Origin: Pseudomonas viciae
Lineage (GTDB): Bacteria; Pseudomonadota; Gammaproteobacteria; Pseudomonadales; Pseudomonadaceae
NCBI RefSeq assembly: GCF_004786035.1
Contig: NZ_CP035088.1
Span: 2,888,001-2,952,000 of the forward strand
DNA length: 64,000 nt
Reading direction: 5' to 3'
Shown here: one piece after another, positions 22,998 to 30,976 of the stretch
How positions within the stretch are numbered: position 1 is the stretch's first letter
Layout of the letters: the number at the start of each line of letters is the position of its first letter
The notes under the pieces: generated by a model
What the model saw: the letters and a program-made list of their open reading frames with translations, nothing else
Databases searched by the model: none
What the model was told of the DNA's origin: nothing
Made by a program: the position numbers and the translations under genes

Positions 22998-24467
22998 ATG
23001 GCTATGCAAGACATCCACCACTTGATGGACAATGAAGACGCCACAGGGCTGGCCGAGTGGGTCAGGCGCGGCGAAGTGCTGCCCGGCGAACTGCTTGAGG
23101 CAGCCATCGAGCGCCTTGAACGGGTCGAGCCGCAGATCAATGCCGTGGCCGAGCGGTTGTACGCGTCGGCACGGGAGGCGGCGCACACGACCCAGGCGGG
23201 GCAAGGCCTGCTGGCCGGCGTGCCGACCTTGATCAAAGACCTGTTCTCACCGGTCAACGGTGCGGCGATGACCAACGGCTCGCGCTCTTTAGGCGATTGT
23301 CGTGCGGACTTCGAAGCGGAAATCGTGACGCGTTTGCGGCGTGCGGGGTGCCAGATCGTGGGCACCAGCACCTCGCCGGAATTCGGCACGTCGTACTCCA
23401 CCGAATCCTCGCGCTTTGGCGCCACGCGCAACCCATGGAGCATCGACCACAGCGCCGGCGGTTCCAGCGGTGGCGCGGCGGCGCTGGTGGCGGCCCGGGT
23501 GGTGCCGTTCGCCCATGGCAACGATGGCGGTGGTTCATTGCGGGTGCCGGCGTCCTGCTGTGGCGTGTTCGGGCTCAAGCCCAGCCGTGGCCTGCTGCCG
23601 TCGGGGCCAATGGTGGGAGAGGGCTGGGCCGGGATGGGCACGCCTCATGCGATCACCTTGTCGGTGCGCGACAGTGCCGCGCTGCTCGATGCCACCGCCG
23701 GGATGGATCTTGGCGCGCCGTATGCGGCGCCGGTCCAGGCGTTGCCTTATGTGATGGCGGTGCAACGTGATCCTAAACCGTTGCGCATTGCCCTGGTCGA
23801 GCAGCTCGGCCCTTGGCCTACGTCGCCGCAGAGCCTTCAGGCCGTGGGCGAGGCTGCGCGGTTGTGCGAATCCCTGGGCCATCGTGTCGAACCGGTCAGC
23901 CTGCCGGTGGTGCTGCCGGAGTTTCTGGATCAGGTCTTTACCATCATCGGTGCAAGCACGCGGCACTATGTTGATCTGCTGGGTCAGATGCGTGGGTTTA
24001 CCGTGCAGGCCGAGGAATTGGAAGTACGTACCCGGATCATCCTGCGGGACAAGGGCAATGTCAGCGGCGCCCAGTACGCGGCCGCCGTGGGGTGGATTCA
24101 TGCCCTGGGCCGGCAACTGGCGATGTTCATGCAGGATTATGATCTGATCCTGACCCCGGTCCTGACTCGGGAACCGATGCCGATTGGCGAACTGGACGTT
24201 GAGGATGTGTGCATGAGCCTCGATCAACTGCTGGAGCGCTACCACAGCTACTCGCCGTTCACCGCGCTGTTCAATGCCAGTGGTCAGCCGGCGATGTCGG
24301 TACCGTTGTCCTGGAGTGCCAACGGCCTGCCGATGGGGGCGCACTTCGCTGCTCGCTTCGGCGAGGAAAGCACCTTGCTGGCCCTGGCCGCACAACTGGA
24401 ACGCGCCCAACCGTGGCGCGGCCGGGTACCGCCGGTAAACGCCTGTCGCCCACAACATCAACGTTGA
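22998..24467 (+). CDS. Amidase (amidase signature family)
   Basis: A 489-residue amidase-signature enzyme hydrolysing an amide to acid and ammonia or amine. The catalytic Lys is in GVPTLIKDLF near residue 80, and the signature stretch DHSAGGSSGGAAALVAARVVPFAHGNDGGGS carries the cis-Ser and nucleophile Ser. GAYRVPASCCGVFGLKPSRG-type sequence follows. It ends the porin-MFS-amidase row under the AraC regulator. Homologues act on aryl and aliphatic amides or on 6-aminohexanoate cyclic dimer; none can be chosen here. Confidence 0.9.
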   Translation: MAMQDIHHLMDNEDATGLAEWVRRGEVLPGELLEAAIERLERVEPQINAVAERLYASAREAAHTTQAGQGLLAGVPTLIKDLFSPVNGAAMTNGSRSLGDCRADFEAEIVTRLRRAGCQIVGTSTSPEFGTSYSTESSRFGATRNPWSIDHSAGGSSGGAAALVAARVVPFAHGNDGGGSLRVPASCCGVFGLKPSRGLLPSGPMVGEGWAGMGTPHAITLSVRDSAALLDATAGMDLGAPYAAPVQALPYVMAVQRDPKPLRIALVEQLGPWPTSPQSLQAVGEAARLCESLGHRVEPVSLPVVLPEFLDQVFTIIGASTRHYVDLLGQMRGFTVQAEELEVRTRIILRDKGNVSGAQYAAAVGWIHALGRQLAMFMQDYDLILTPVLTREPMPIGELDVEDVCMSLDQLLERYHSYSPFTALFNASGQPAMSVPLSWSANGLPMGAHFAARFGEESTLLALAAQLERAQPWRGRVPPVNACRPQHQR

Positions 24468-24480
24468 TTGACAGTCCGCT

Positions 24481-24503
24481 TCGCGAGCAAGCCCGCTCCC
24501 ACA
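24481..24503. repeat. REP half-element, GTGGGAGC type
   Basis: TCGCGAGCAAGCCCGCTCCCACA is one arm of the second REP family of the window, located in the gap between the convergent amidase and PIG-L-like genes. No second arm is seen nearby. Confidence 0.65.
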
Positions 24504-24526
24504 GGGGTGTGTGGAAACACCCACGT

Positions 24527-25291
24527 TCAGATAAAAACGATCTCGTACGGCATGCCCATACGATCAAGGATGACCCGCGGTACCAGCGGTGAGATACCGC
24601 TGGCGGGTTCGCCGTTGAGCTGGCTGGCGTAGGCGTGCATCGCGTGGCGCTTGCGGGCGGTGGTCCAGACATCGAGGCGCAGTTTGCGTGCCCGGTGCCA
24701 GGGTATTTTGTTCTGCTCGCGGACCGGCCAGTGCCAGGCCCACACTGGCAGTTCGTTAAATACTGCCCCGATGTTCTCAGCCGCCAGGGCACCGGCGCGG
24801 CCGACTGTTTCGTGGTCGGCGTCGCCGTCCTTGCGCCATGTGCTGAACACCACGTCACCGGGCCGTAGATATTGACCAATGAAGGCGGCCACTTGGGCCT
24901 CGTGTTCGACCAGGGTCTTTTCCGGGAAGCCGCCGCGCACCCATTGCAGGCCATGGGTCGGTACGCCCAGGCGATGCAGGGCGTCCACGCTTTCCTGGGG
25001 GTGAGGGCGGTGCGTACGCAGGCGCTCATCGCTCCACAAGGGCGAACTGGGATGGCCATGGCTACCGTCAGTCACCGAAATCAACAACATGGGCTGGTCC
25101 AGGTTGCTCAGCAACTGGAGCAATCCGCCGCAGGCCCCGACCTCATCGCCCGGATGCGGGGCGAGGATGACCGCGCGGGCGCCGGCCGGGATGAGTGTCT
25201 GGGTGCTGATGATGGGAATGTCGGCCAGTTGCGGGGCACTGTTCCATATTTGCGGATGATGCCGACCTTGCAAGCGAGAGGCGGGTTTCAT
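24527..25291 (-). CDS. PIG-L/LmbE family deacetylase-like protein
   Basis: A 254-residue PIG-L family protein. I start it at MKPASRLQGRHHPQIW, which has AAGGA eight bases upstream. The usual AHPDDE metal-site motif reads PHPGDEVGACGG here, so the Asp that serves as general base in MshB-type enzymes is Gly, while the zinc-binding His and second Asp remain. The later DADHETVG supplies the expected His. Family members remove N-acetyl groups from sugar conjugates. It is convergent with the amidase and stands alone before the glucan cluster. Activity may be altered. Confidence 0.8.
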   Translation of the reverse strand: MKPASRLQGRHHPQIWNSAPQLADIPIISTQTLIPAGARAVILAPHPGDEVGACGGLLQLLSNLDQPMLLISVTDGSHGHPSSPLWSDERLRTHRPHPQESVDALHRLGVPTHGLQWVRGGFPEKTLVEHEAQVAAFIGQYLRPGDVVFSTWRKDGDADHETVGRAGALAAENIGAVFNELPVWAWHWPVREQNKIPWHRARKLRLDVWTTARKRHAMHAYASQLNGEPASGISPLVPRVILDRMGMPYEIVFI

Positions 25292-25547
25292 GAGGGACGT
25301 CCTTGTTGAATTCAATCTTTGAGTCATGCACCGGACCTACTGCCCGATCAGGCCTTGAGGGCCAGACTGCGATCTGCGGTGCTCCTGATCCTGGAGTCGC
25401 CCGCACACGAAGTATTGCTCATGTCGGCTGATTCGTCGCGTCACATGTGTACCTGAACTGTATTTTTTTCTGCGAACTGAGTTGCCCTGCTTCGAAGAAC
25501 CGCGTCCCTGCGGATCTTCATCTTCAGCAACCGTTTATCGCGGGAAT

Positions 25548-27707
25548 TTACTCATCGTCCTCGCGTTGCAGTTCGAACAGCAGCAGCGAGCGTCCGGTGA
25601 CGGAGTACTCGGAATTGAAATCGAACCGCTCCTGGCCACGTACCGCCGGCTGGTTGGTGTCGACCATGCAGGTCCAGAAACTGCCTTCGGGGACTTCCGG
25701 CAAGAGGAAGTTGACGATGTCATGGTGGGCATTGACCACCAGCAGCAACGTCGCGTCGGCGCCCTTGCGCCGGATGCCGGTTTCCTGGGCGCGCCCGTCC
25801 ATCAACATGCCCAGGCAACGACCGTGACCGTCGTGCCATTGCTCGGTGGTCATCTCGCTGCCGTCCGGGGCCAGCCAGGTGACGTCCTTGACGCCGATGT
25901 CCTCGTTGTAATTGCCCACCAGGAACCGTCCGCGCCGCAGGATCGGATAGGCCAGGCGCAGTTTGATCAGGCGCTTGACGAATTTGAGCAGCGCCGCACC
26001 TTCCTCGCTCAGGTCCCAGTTGACCCAACCAATCTCACTGTCCTGGCAATAGGCATTGTTGTTGCCGTGCTGGGTGCGGGCGAACTCGTCCCCGGCGACG
26101 AGCATCGGGGTGCCTTGGGCCAGCAGCAAGGTGGCGAAGAAGTTGCGCATCTGCCGATGGCGCAGCGCGTTGATCGCCGGATCGTCGGTAGGGCCTTCGA
26201 CACCGTGGTTCCAGGACAGGTTGTTGTTGCTGCCGTCCTGGTTGTTTTCGTCGTTGGCTTCGTTGTGCTTGTCGTTGTACGAGACCAGGTCATTGAGGGT
26301 AAACCCGTCATGGGCGGTCACGAAATTCACCGAGGCGTAAGGGCGCCGACCCCGCTGGTTGAACATTTCGCCCGAGGCGGTCATGCGGCTGGCGAAATCG
26401 GCAAGTTGGCCGTCGTCGCCTTTCCAGAATGCGCGCACGGTGTCGCGGAATTTGTCGTTCCACTCCACCCAGCCCGGTGGGAAGCCCCCCACCTGATAGC
26501 CACCGGGGCCGCAGTCCCAGGGCTCGGCAATCATTTTCACCTGGCGCAGCACCGGATCCTGGCGGCAGGCGACGAGGAAGCTGTGACGCTCGTCGAAGCC
26601 GTCATGGTATCGGCCCAGAATCGTCGCCAGGTCGAAGCGGAAACCGTCGACATGCATCTCCGTGGCCCAGTAGCGCAGGGAGTCGGTGACCATCTGCAAT
26701 ACGCACGGGTGGCTCAGGTCCAGGGTGTTGCCGGTGCCGGAGTCGTTGATGTAATAGCGTTTGTCATCGGGCATCAGCCGGTAGTACGACGCGTTGTCGA
26801 TGCCGCGCATGGACAGGGTCGGGCCCTGTTCATTGCCTTCGGCAGTGTGGTTGTAGACCACGTCGAGGATGACCTCCAGGTTGGCCTCGTGCAGGTGCGC
26901 GACCATTTCCTTGAACTCGGCGATTTTGCCGCTGGCCAGGTAACGCGGGTCCGGGGCGAAGAAGGCAATACTGTTGTAGCCCCAGTAGTTGGTCATGCCT
27001 TTGTGCAGCAGATGCTGGTCATTGACGAACGCATGGACTGGCAGCAGCTCCACCGATGAAACACCCAGCTTGCGGATGTGCTCCAGCACGTCGTCGACCA
27101 TCAGTCCGGCGAAGGTACCGCGCACATTCTCGGGAACCGAGGGATGACGCATGCTGATGCCGCGAACATGGGTTTCATACAGGATGGTCTTGTCCCAGGG
27201 CACACTGACACGCTGGTCATTGCCCCAGGTATGGGCCGGGTCGATGACTTTGCATTTGGGCACGAACGGCGCGCTGTCGCGCTCATCGAAACTGAGGTCG
27301 CCGTCGGGGTGCCCGATGGTGTAGCCGAACAGTGCTTCGGACCACTTCAACTGACCGACCAATTGTTTGGCGTAAGGGTCGATCAGCAACTTGTTGGGGT
27401 TGAAACGATGGCCATTCTCCGGGTCGTAAGCGCCATAGACCCGATAGCCGTAGATCATCCCAGGGTGGGCGTCGGGCAGGTAGCCGTGGTAGATCTCGTC
27501 GGTGTATTCCGGCAGCTCGATGCGTTCGAGTTCGACCTCGCCGGCATCATCGAAAATACACAGTTCAACTTTGGTGGCGTTGGCTGAGAACAGCGCGAAA
27601 TTGACCCCGAGGCCATCCCAGGTTGCACCGAGCGGAAAAGGCAGCCCTTCACGAATCCGCGAAGCCTCGATAACGGGCGGCGGCGTGGTTTTGTTTGGAC
27701 GGGTCAT
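25548..27707 (-). CDS. glgX: Glycogen debranching enzyme GlgX
   Basis: A 719-residue GH13 isoamylase-type debranching enzyme. An N-terminal CBM48-like domain (PFPLGATWDGLGVNFALFSANATKVELCIFD) is followed by the catalytic barrel with DVVYNHTAEGN, DGFRFDLATILGR (nucleophile Asp), and MIAEPWDCGPGGYQVG (acid Glu), and NFVTAHDGFTLNDLVSYN with the transition-state Asp. GGAG precedes the chosen ATG. It hydrolyses alpha-1,6 links left after phosphorolysis, feeding short glucans to MalQ and TreY. It is the last gene of the glucan/trehalose group, separated from the DUF2934 gene by a REP element. Confidence 0.95.
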   Translation of the reverse strand: MTRPNKTTPPPVIEASRIREGLPFPLGATWDGLGVNFALFSANATKVELCIFDDAGEVELERIELPEYTDEIYHGYLPDAHPGMIYGYRVYGAYDPENGHRFNPNKLLIDPYAKQLVGQLKWSEALFGYTIGHPDGDLSFDERDSAPFVPKCKVIDPAHTWGNDQRVSVPWDKTILYETHVRGISMRHPSVPENVRGTFAGLMVDDVLEHIRKLGVSSVELLPVHAFVNDQHLLHKGMTNYWGYNSIAFFAPDPRYLASGKIAEFKEMVAHLHEANLEVILDVVYNHTAEGNEQGPTLSMRGIDNASYYRLMPDDKRYYINDSGTGNTLDLSHPCVLQMVTDSLRYWATEMHVDGFRFDLATILGRYHDGFDERHSFLVACRQDPVLRQVKMIAEPWDCGPGGYQVGGFPPGWVEWNDKFRDTVRAFWKGDDGQLADFASRMTASGEMFNQRGRRPYASVNFVTAHDGFTLNDLVSYNDKHNEANDENNQDGSNNNLSWNHGVEGPTDDPAINALRHRQMRNFFATLLLAQGTPMLVAGDEFARTQHGNNNAYCQDSEIGWVNWDLSEEGAALLKFVKRLIKLRLAYPILRRGRFLVGNYNEDIGVKDVTWLAPDGSEMTTEQWHDGHGRCLGMLMDGRAQETGIRRKGADATLLLVVNAHHDIVNFLLPEVPEGSFWTCMVDTNQPAVRGQERFDFNSEYSVTGRSLLLFELQREDDE

Positions 27708-27775
27708 AGTTGCTCCTGCAAAAGACAGATACGCAATGCTGTTCAAGTTAAGACGGGTGGTTGTGCGATGAACCC

Positions 27776-27805
27776 TGTGGCGAAGGGATAAATCCCCTCG
27801 CCACA
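27776..27805. repeat. REP palindrome variant (GGGATAAATCCC core)
   Basis: TGTGGCGAAGGGAT pairs with the inverted ATCCCCTCGCCACA with one unpaired base. It is a variant of the GAGGGAGC REP type with an AT-rich centre; the same centre is found at 59945 and 60077. It sits between the DUF2934 stop and glgX. Confidence 0.7.
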
Positions 27806-27839
27806 AAGAGCTGTTTGCTTGAGATCAGTGAGGGGGAAA

Positions 27840-28169
27840 TCAACTCGCCGGCGGCTTGCGTGCCGCCCGTGGCTTCTTGTTGGCAGGTTTTTCAGCGGGT
27901 GTGACCGCCGCTGCCGCAGGCTTGGCCTTGGCTGTGCTTTTTGGCGCGGCCTTGGCAGCGGTGCTTTTGGCTGCGGCAGGCTTGGCGCCGTCGGCCTTGG
28001 CAACTGCGGGCTTTCCCGCAGCCTTGGTCGGTTTGCTTGGCGCCAGGGCTTCGGCTTCGGCCAGTTTGCGGGCCATCTCCCAGTGACGTTTTTCGTGCCC
28101 TGTCGGCTTACCCTCGGATTCCCAGATTTGATAGGCGAATTCACGAATGCGTTTATCGTCGGTACTCAT
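27840..28169 (-). CDS. DUF2934 protein with Lys/Ala-rich tail
   Basis: A 109-residue protein. The N-terminal 40 residues form a DUF2934 motif (RIREFAYQIWESEGKPTGHEKRHWEMA); the rest is low-complexity Ala, Lys and Pro, resembling histone-H1-like tails and likely disordered and nucleic-acid- or polyanion-binding. The start MSTDDKR has GGAG upstream. Proteins of this kind sit at the same place between glgX and treY in other pseudomonads, so it probably serves the glucan system in an unknown way. Confidence 0.8.
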   Translation of the reverse strand: MSTDDKRIREFAYQIWESEGKPTGHEKRHWEMARKLAEAEALAPSKPTKAAGKPAVAKADGAKPAAAKSTAAKAAPKSTAKAKPAAAAVTPAEKPANKKPRAARKPPAS

Positions 28170-28189
28170 CGCGGTGCTCCTGACTGAAC

Positions 28190-30976
28190 TCAAGGTTGGA
28201 TAAAAACATTGACCGGGAAATCCCCCAGCGCGGCGCTGACCATCAGCTCCCTTTGGGGTGTGACTGCCGTGCTTGAAAAAAGTCCCTTCAGTTTTTCATC
28301 CCCGGCGGCAAATGGCAGCGACACGCGGGTATCGCCCCAGTCCGATGCAGCAACCTGTGGTACGGCACTGTTTTCCAGCAGACGGGCTGCGTGGATCGGT
28401 ACCACTATGATTGCCCGTTGTTGCTCGTACTCACGCATGAACGCCAGCACCCGGTGGGCGTGTTCGCCGACTACCTGCAGCGGCTGATAGCGGCCTTGGT
28501 GAAACAGCTGCGGGTGTTCGGCCCGCATGGCCAAGGTCCTGGCGATCAATGCCTGCTTGACCCGGCCGTCGCGCCAGTCGCGTATCAGCGTTGCCGGAGT
28601 GTTGTCGGCGTGCATCGCCTCACGGCGCGCCTGGAAATCCACCGGCCGGCGGTTGTCCGGATCCACCAGGCTGAAATCCCAGAATTCGTTGCCCTGATAC
28701 AGATCCGGCACACCGGGTACGGTCATGCGCAGCAAAGTCTGCGCCAAGCTGTTGAGGGCGCCCGCTGCGGCAATGGCCTGGACCGCCTCGGCGATGGCAC
28801 TGCGCAACGGCAGTCCCTCATCGCCCAGCAACAAGCGTTCGAGGAACATCTGGGTCGCCTGCTCATAGGCGTCATTGACCGCCGCCCAGCTACTTTGCAG
28901 TTTGGCTTCACGCAGGGCCTTGCGTTGCCACTGCCACAGGCGCTCGTTGTACTCGGCCAGGGCCTTGTGGTCCCGCAGGTCGAGGTTCAGCGGCCAGCTT
29001 CCGAGCAGCGCCTGGTAGAGAATCAGTTCATCGCCGGCCGAAGGCGCCGCCGGATCGCTGTGCAGCGAAGGCGAGAGAATGCGCCATTGCTCGATACAGG
29101 CGGTGTACCAGTCGGCGCGCTCGCTGATGATCGCCAACCGGGCACGGGTGTCTTCGCCGCGCTTGTGGTCGTGGGTGGCGGTGGTCATCAGGTTGTCAGG
29201 AAAGTGTTCCAGCCGCTGAGCGCAGGCGTTGTGGAACGCTTGCGGCGGGGCACTGAACTGTTCGGTGTTGTAGCCCACGTCGTTACGCGACAACAGCACC
29301 GCCGAGCGATAGAGCGCCGTATCCTCCACGGCTTTGGCGGCCGCCGGCGAGGTCAGTTGCTGGAAACGCACGCAGGCATGGCGCAGACGTTTGCGCTGGC
29401 TCCCCCGTGGTCGTTGCCGCCAGGGCATGCCGCCGAGCCAGCCGGCCAGGCAATCAAGTACCGGCCAATCGGCTTCGCTGAGGGTTTGCCGGGCGCCTTC
29501 AAGGGCCTGGTTGAAAAACACCTCGTCCTCGGCGCAGCGGCCCAACGGATTGATATAGGTGCGGTACACCGGGAAATGCACGATCAGCTCCTGCAAGGCC
29601 CGACGAATCGCCCCCAGGGTCAGGTCGCGGGTCATCACATCGTCCCGGGCCACTTGCAGCAGGGCCTGGGCGACACTTTCGAAGTCGCCGGCCAGGGAGC
29701 CGTTGAGAATCTGCTGGCGGGCCAGGCGGGCTTCTTCGATGAACTGCGCTGGCCGCTCGCTATGGCGGCTCCAGAACTCGGCGAGGGGGGCGGCACCGGC
29801 TGGGTCATGTTGCAGCAGCGAGATCTGGTTCATGAACTCGTAGCCGGTGCTGCCGTCGATGTTCCAGTCCTGGCGCAAGGTCTCCCCATCGCCGAGGATC
29901 TTCTCGATGAAAATCGGCAGGTGCCGCGACGGCGAAAGCGAATCGACGCGTCTGCGCAATTTGCGGCAGTAACCACGTGGATCGGCAAGCCCATCGATAT
30001 GGTCGATACGCAGCCCGTCCACCAACCCTTCGCCGATCAGTTCAAAAATCTTTGCATGGGTGGCTTCGAACACGGTCGGCCGTTCGACTCGCAGCCCGCC
30101 CAGTTCGTTGACATCGAAAAAGCGCCGCCAGTTGATGTCGTCCGCCGCGGTGCGCCAGCTGGCGAGGCGGTAGCTTTGCCGCTCCAGCAGTTGATGCAGG
30201 CGTTCGAACCCCTCAGGCGCCAGGGAATCGTAGCCGCTGAGGTTGTCCTCGATGGCGGCCAGGATGCCCGGTTGCGTGGCCAGGTCCCGCAGCTCTGCTT
30301 GCAGCGGACGGGCGAGGCTGTGGGCGTTGGTCTGGTAGTTCAATGTGGTGAAGCGCTCGGCCAGGGCCTTGAGCGATTCAGCCTGTTCCGATGGCAGGGT
30401 TTCGGCGGGCTTGAGTAGCTCGCCGTACTGCATCGGGCAGATAGGGAAGTGATGCTCGTAATGCTCGACGTAGAAGCTGCCTTGGGTGGCATCGAAACGC
30501 AGGTTCAGCGTGCCTTCCTGCAACGCCACGCCGTAGTCACTGCCCAGGAACGGGAGCAGCAACTGACCTTCCATCAGCGGGTCAGGGGAGTGCCACTGGA
30601 TATCGAAGAACTCGCCATAGGGGCTCAAGCGCCCCCATTCCAGCAGGTCCAGCCACCAGGGGTTGTCGTTGCCGCCGACGGCCATGTGGTTGGAGACGAT
30701 GTCGAGGATCAGCCCCATCCCGTGTTCACGCAAGGTCGCGACCAGGCGTCTGAGCGCGGTTTCACCGCCCAGCTCCGGGTTGACCACGGTCGGGTCGACC
30801 ACGTCGTAGCCATGCATGGAGCCGGCACGGGCCTTGAGCAACGGAGAGGCATAGATGTGGCTGATGCCCAGAGACGCGAAGTACGGCACCTGCGGTACGG
30901 CATCGTCCAGGGTGAAGTCTTTATGAAACTGCAGGCGAAGTGTCGCCCGCAGCGGTTGCATCAACGTCGGTTTCAT
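28190..30976 (-). CDS. treY: Maltooligosyltrehalose synthase TreY
   Basis: A 928-residue GH13 enzyme that isomerises the reducing-end alpha-1,4 linkage of a maltooligosaccharide to the alpha,alpha-1,1 linkage of trehalose. Visible blocks are ATLRLQFHKDFTLDDAVPQVPYFASLGISHIYASP at the N terminus, MGLILDIVSNHMAVGGNDNPWW, GLRIDHIDGLADPRGY (nucleophile Asp), FIEKILGDGETLRQDW (acid Glu), and TATHDHKRGEDTRARL with the third Asp. Its start overlaps malQ by four bases, so it is translationally coupled downstream of malQ. Length is normal. Its product goes to TreZ. Confidence 0.95.
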   Translation of the reverse strand: MKPTLMQPLRATLRLQFHKDFTLDDAVPQVPYFASLGISHIYASPLLKARAGSMHGYDVVDPTVVNPELGGETALRRLVATLREHGMGLILDIVSNHMAVGGNDNPWWLDLLEWGRLSPYGEFFDIQWHSPDPLMEGQLLLPFLGSDYGVALQEGTLNLRFDATQGSFYVEHYEHHFPICPMQYGELLKPAETLPSEQAESLKALAERFTTLNYQTNAHSLARPLQAELRDLATQPGILAAIEDNLSGYDSLAPEGFERLHQLLERQSYRLASWRTAADDINWRRFFDVNELGGLRVERPTVFEATHAKIFELIGEGLVDGLRIDHIDGLADPRGYCRKLRRRVDSLSPSRHLPIFIEKILGDGETLRQDWNIDGSTGYEFMNQISLLQHDPAGAAPLAEFWSRHSERPAQFIEEARLARQQILNGSLAGDFESVAQALLQVARDDVMTRDLTLGAIRRALQELIVHFPVYRTYINPLGRCAEDEVFFNQALEGARQTLSEADWPVLDCLAGWLGGMPWRQRPRGSQRKRLRHACVRFQQLTSPAAAKAVEDTALYRSAVLLSRNDVGYNTEQFSAPPQAFHNACAQRLEHFPDNLMTTATHDHKRGEDTRARLAIISERADWYTACIEQWRILSPSLHSDPAAPSAGDELILYQALLGSWPLNLDLRDHKALAEYNERLWQWQRKALREAKLQSSWAAVNDAYEQATQMFLERLLLGDEGLPLRSAIAEAVQAIAAAGALNSLAQTLLRMTVPGVPDLYQGNEFWDFSLVDPDNRRPVDFQARREAMHADNTPATLIRDWRDGRVKQALIARTLAMRAEHPQLFHQGRYQPLQVVGEHAHRVLAFMREYEQQRAIIVVPIHAARLLENSAVPQVAASDWGDTRVSLPFAAGDEKLKGLFSSTAVTPQRELMVSAALGDFPVNVFIQP

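Noticed and set aside
25482..27059. Long plus-strand open frame (525 codons) inside glgX
   Set aside because: It is antisense to a fully recognisable debranching enzyme. Its low-complexity Val/Gln/His composition is the typical mirror of a GC-rich gene.
28391..30418. Plus-strand open frame of 675 codons inside treY
   Set aside because: It is opposite the TreY catalytic blocks, has no ribosome site or known domain, and its amino-acid bias is that of an antisense shadow.
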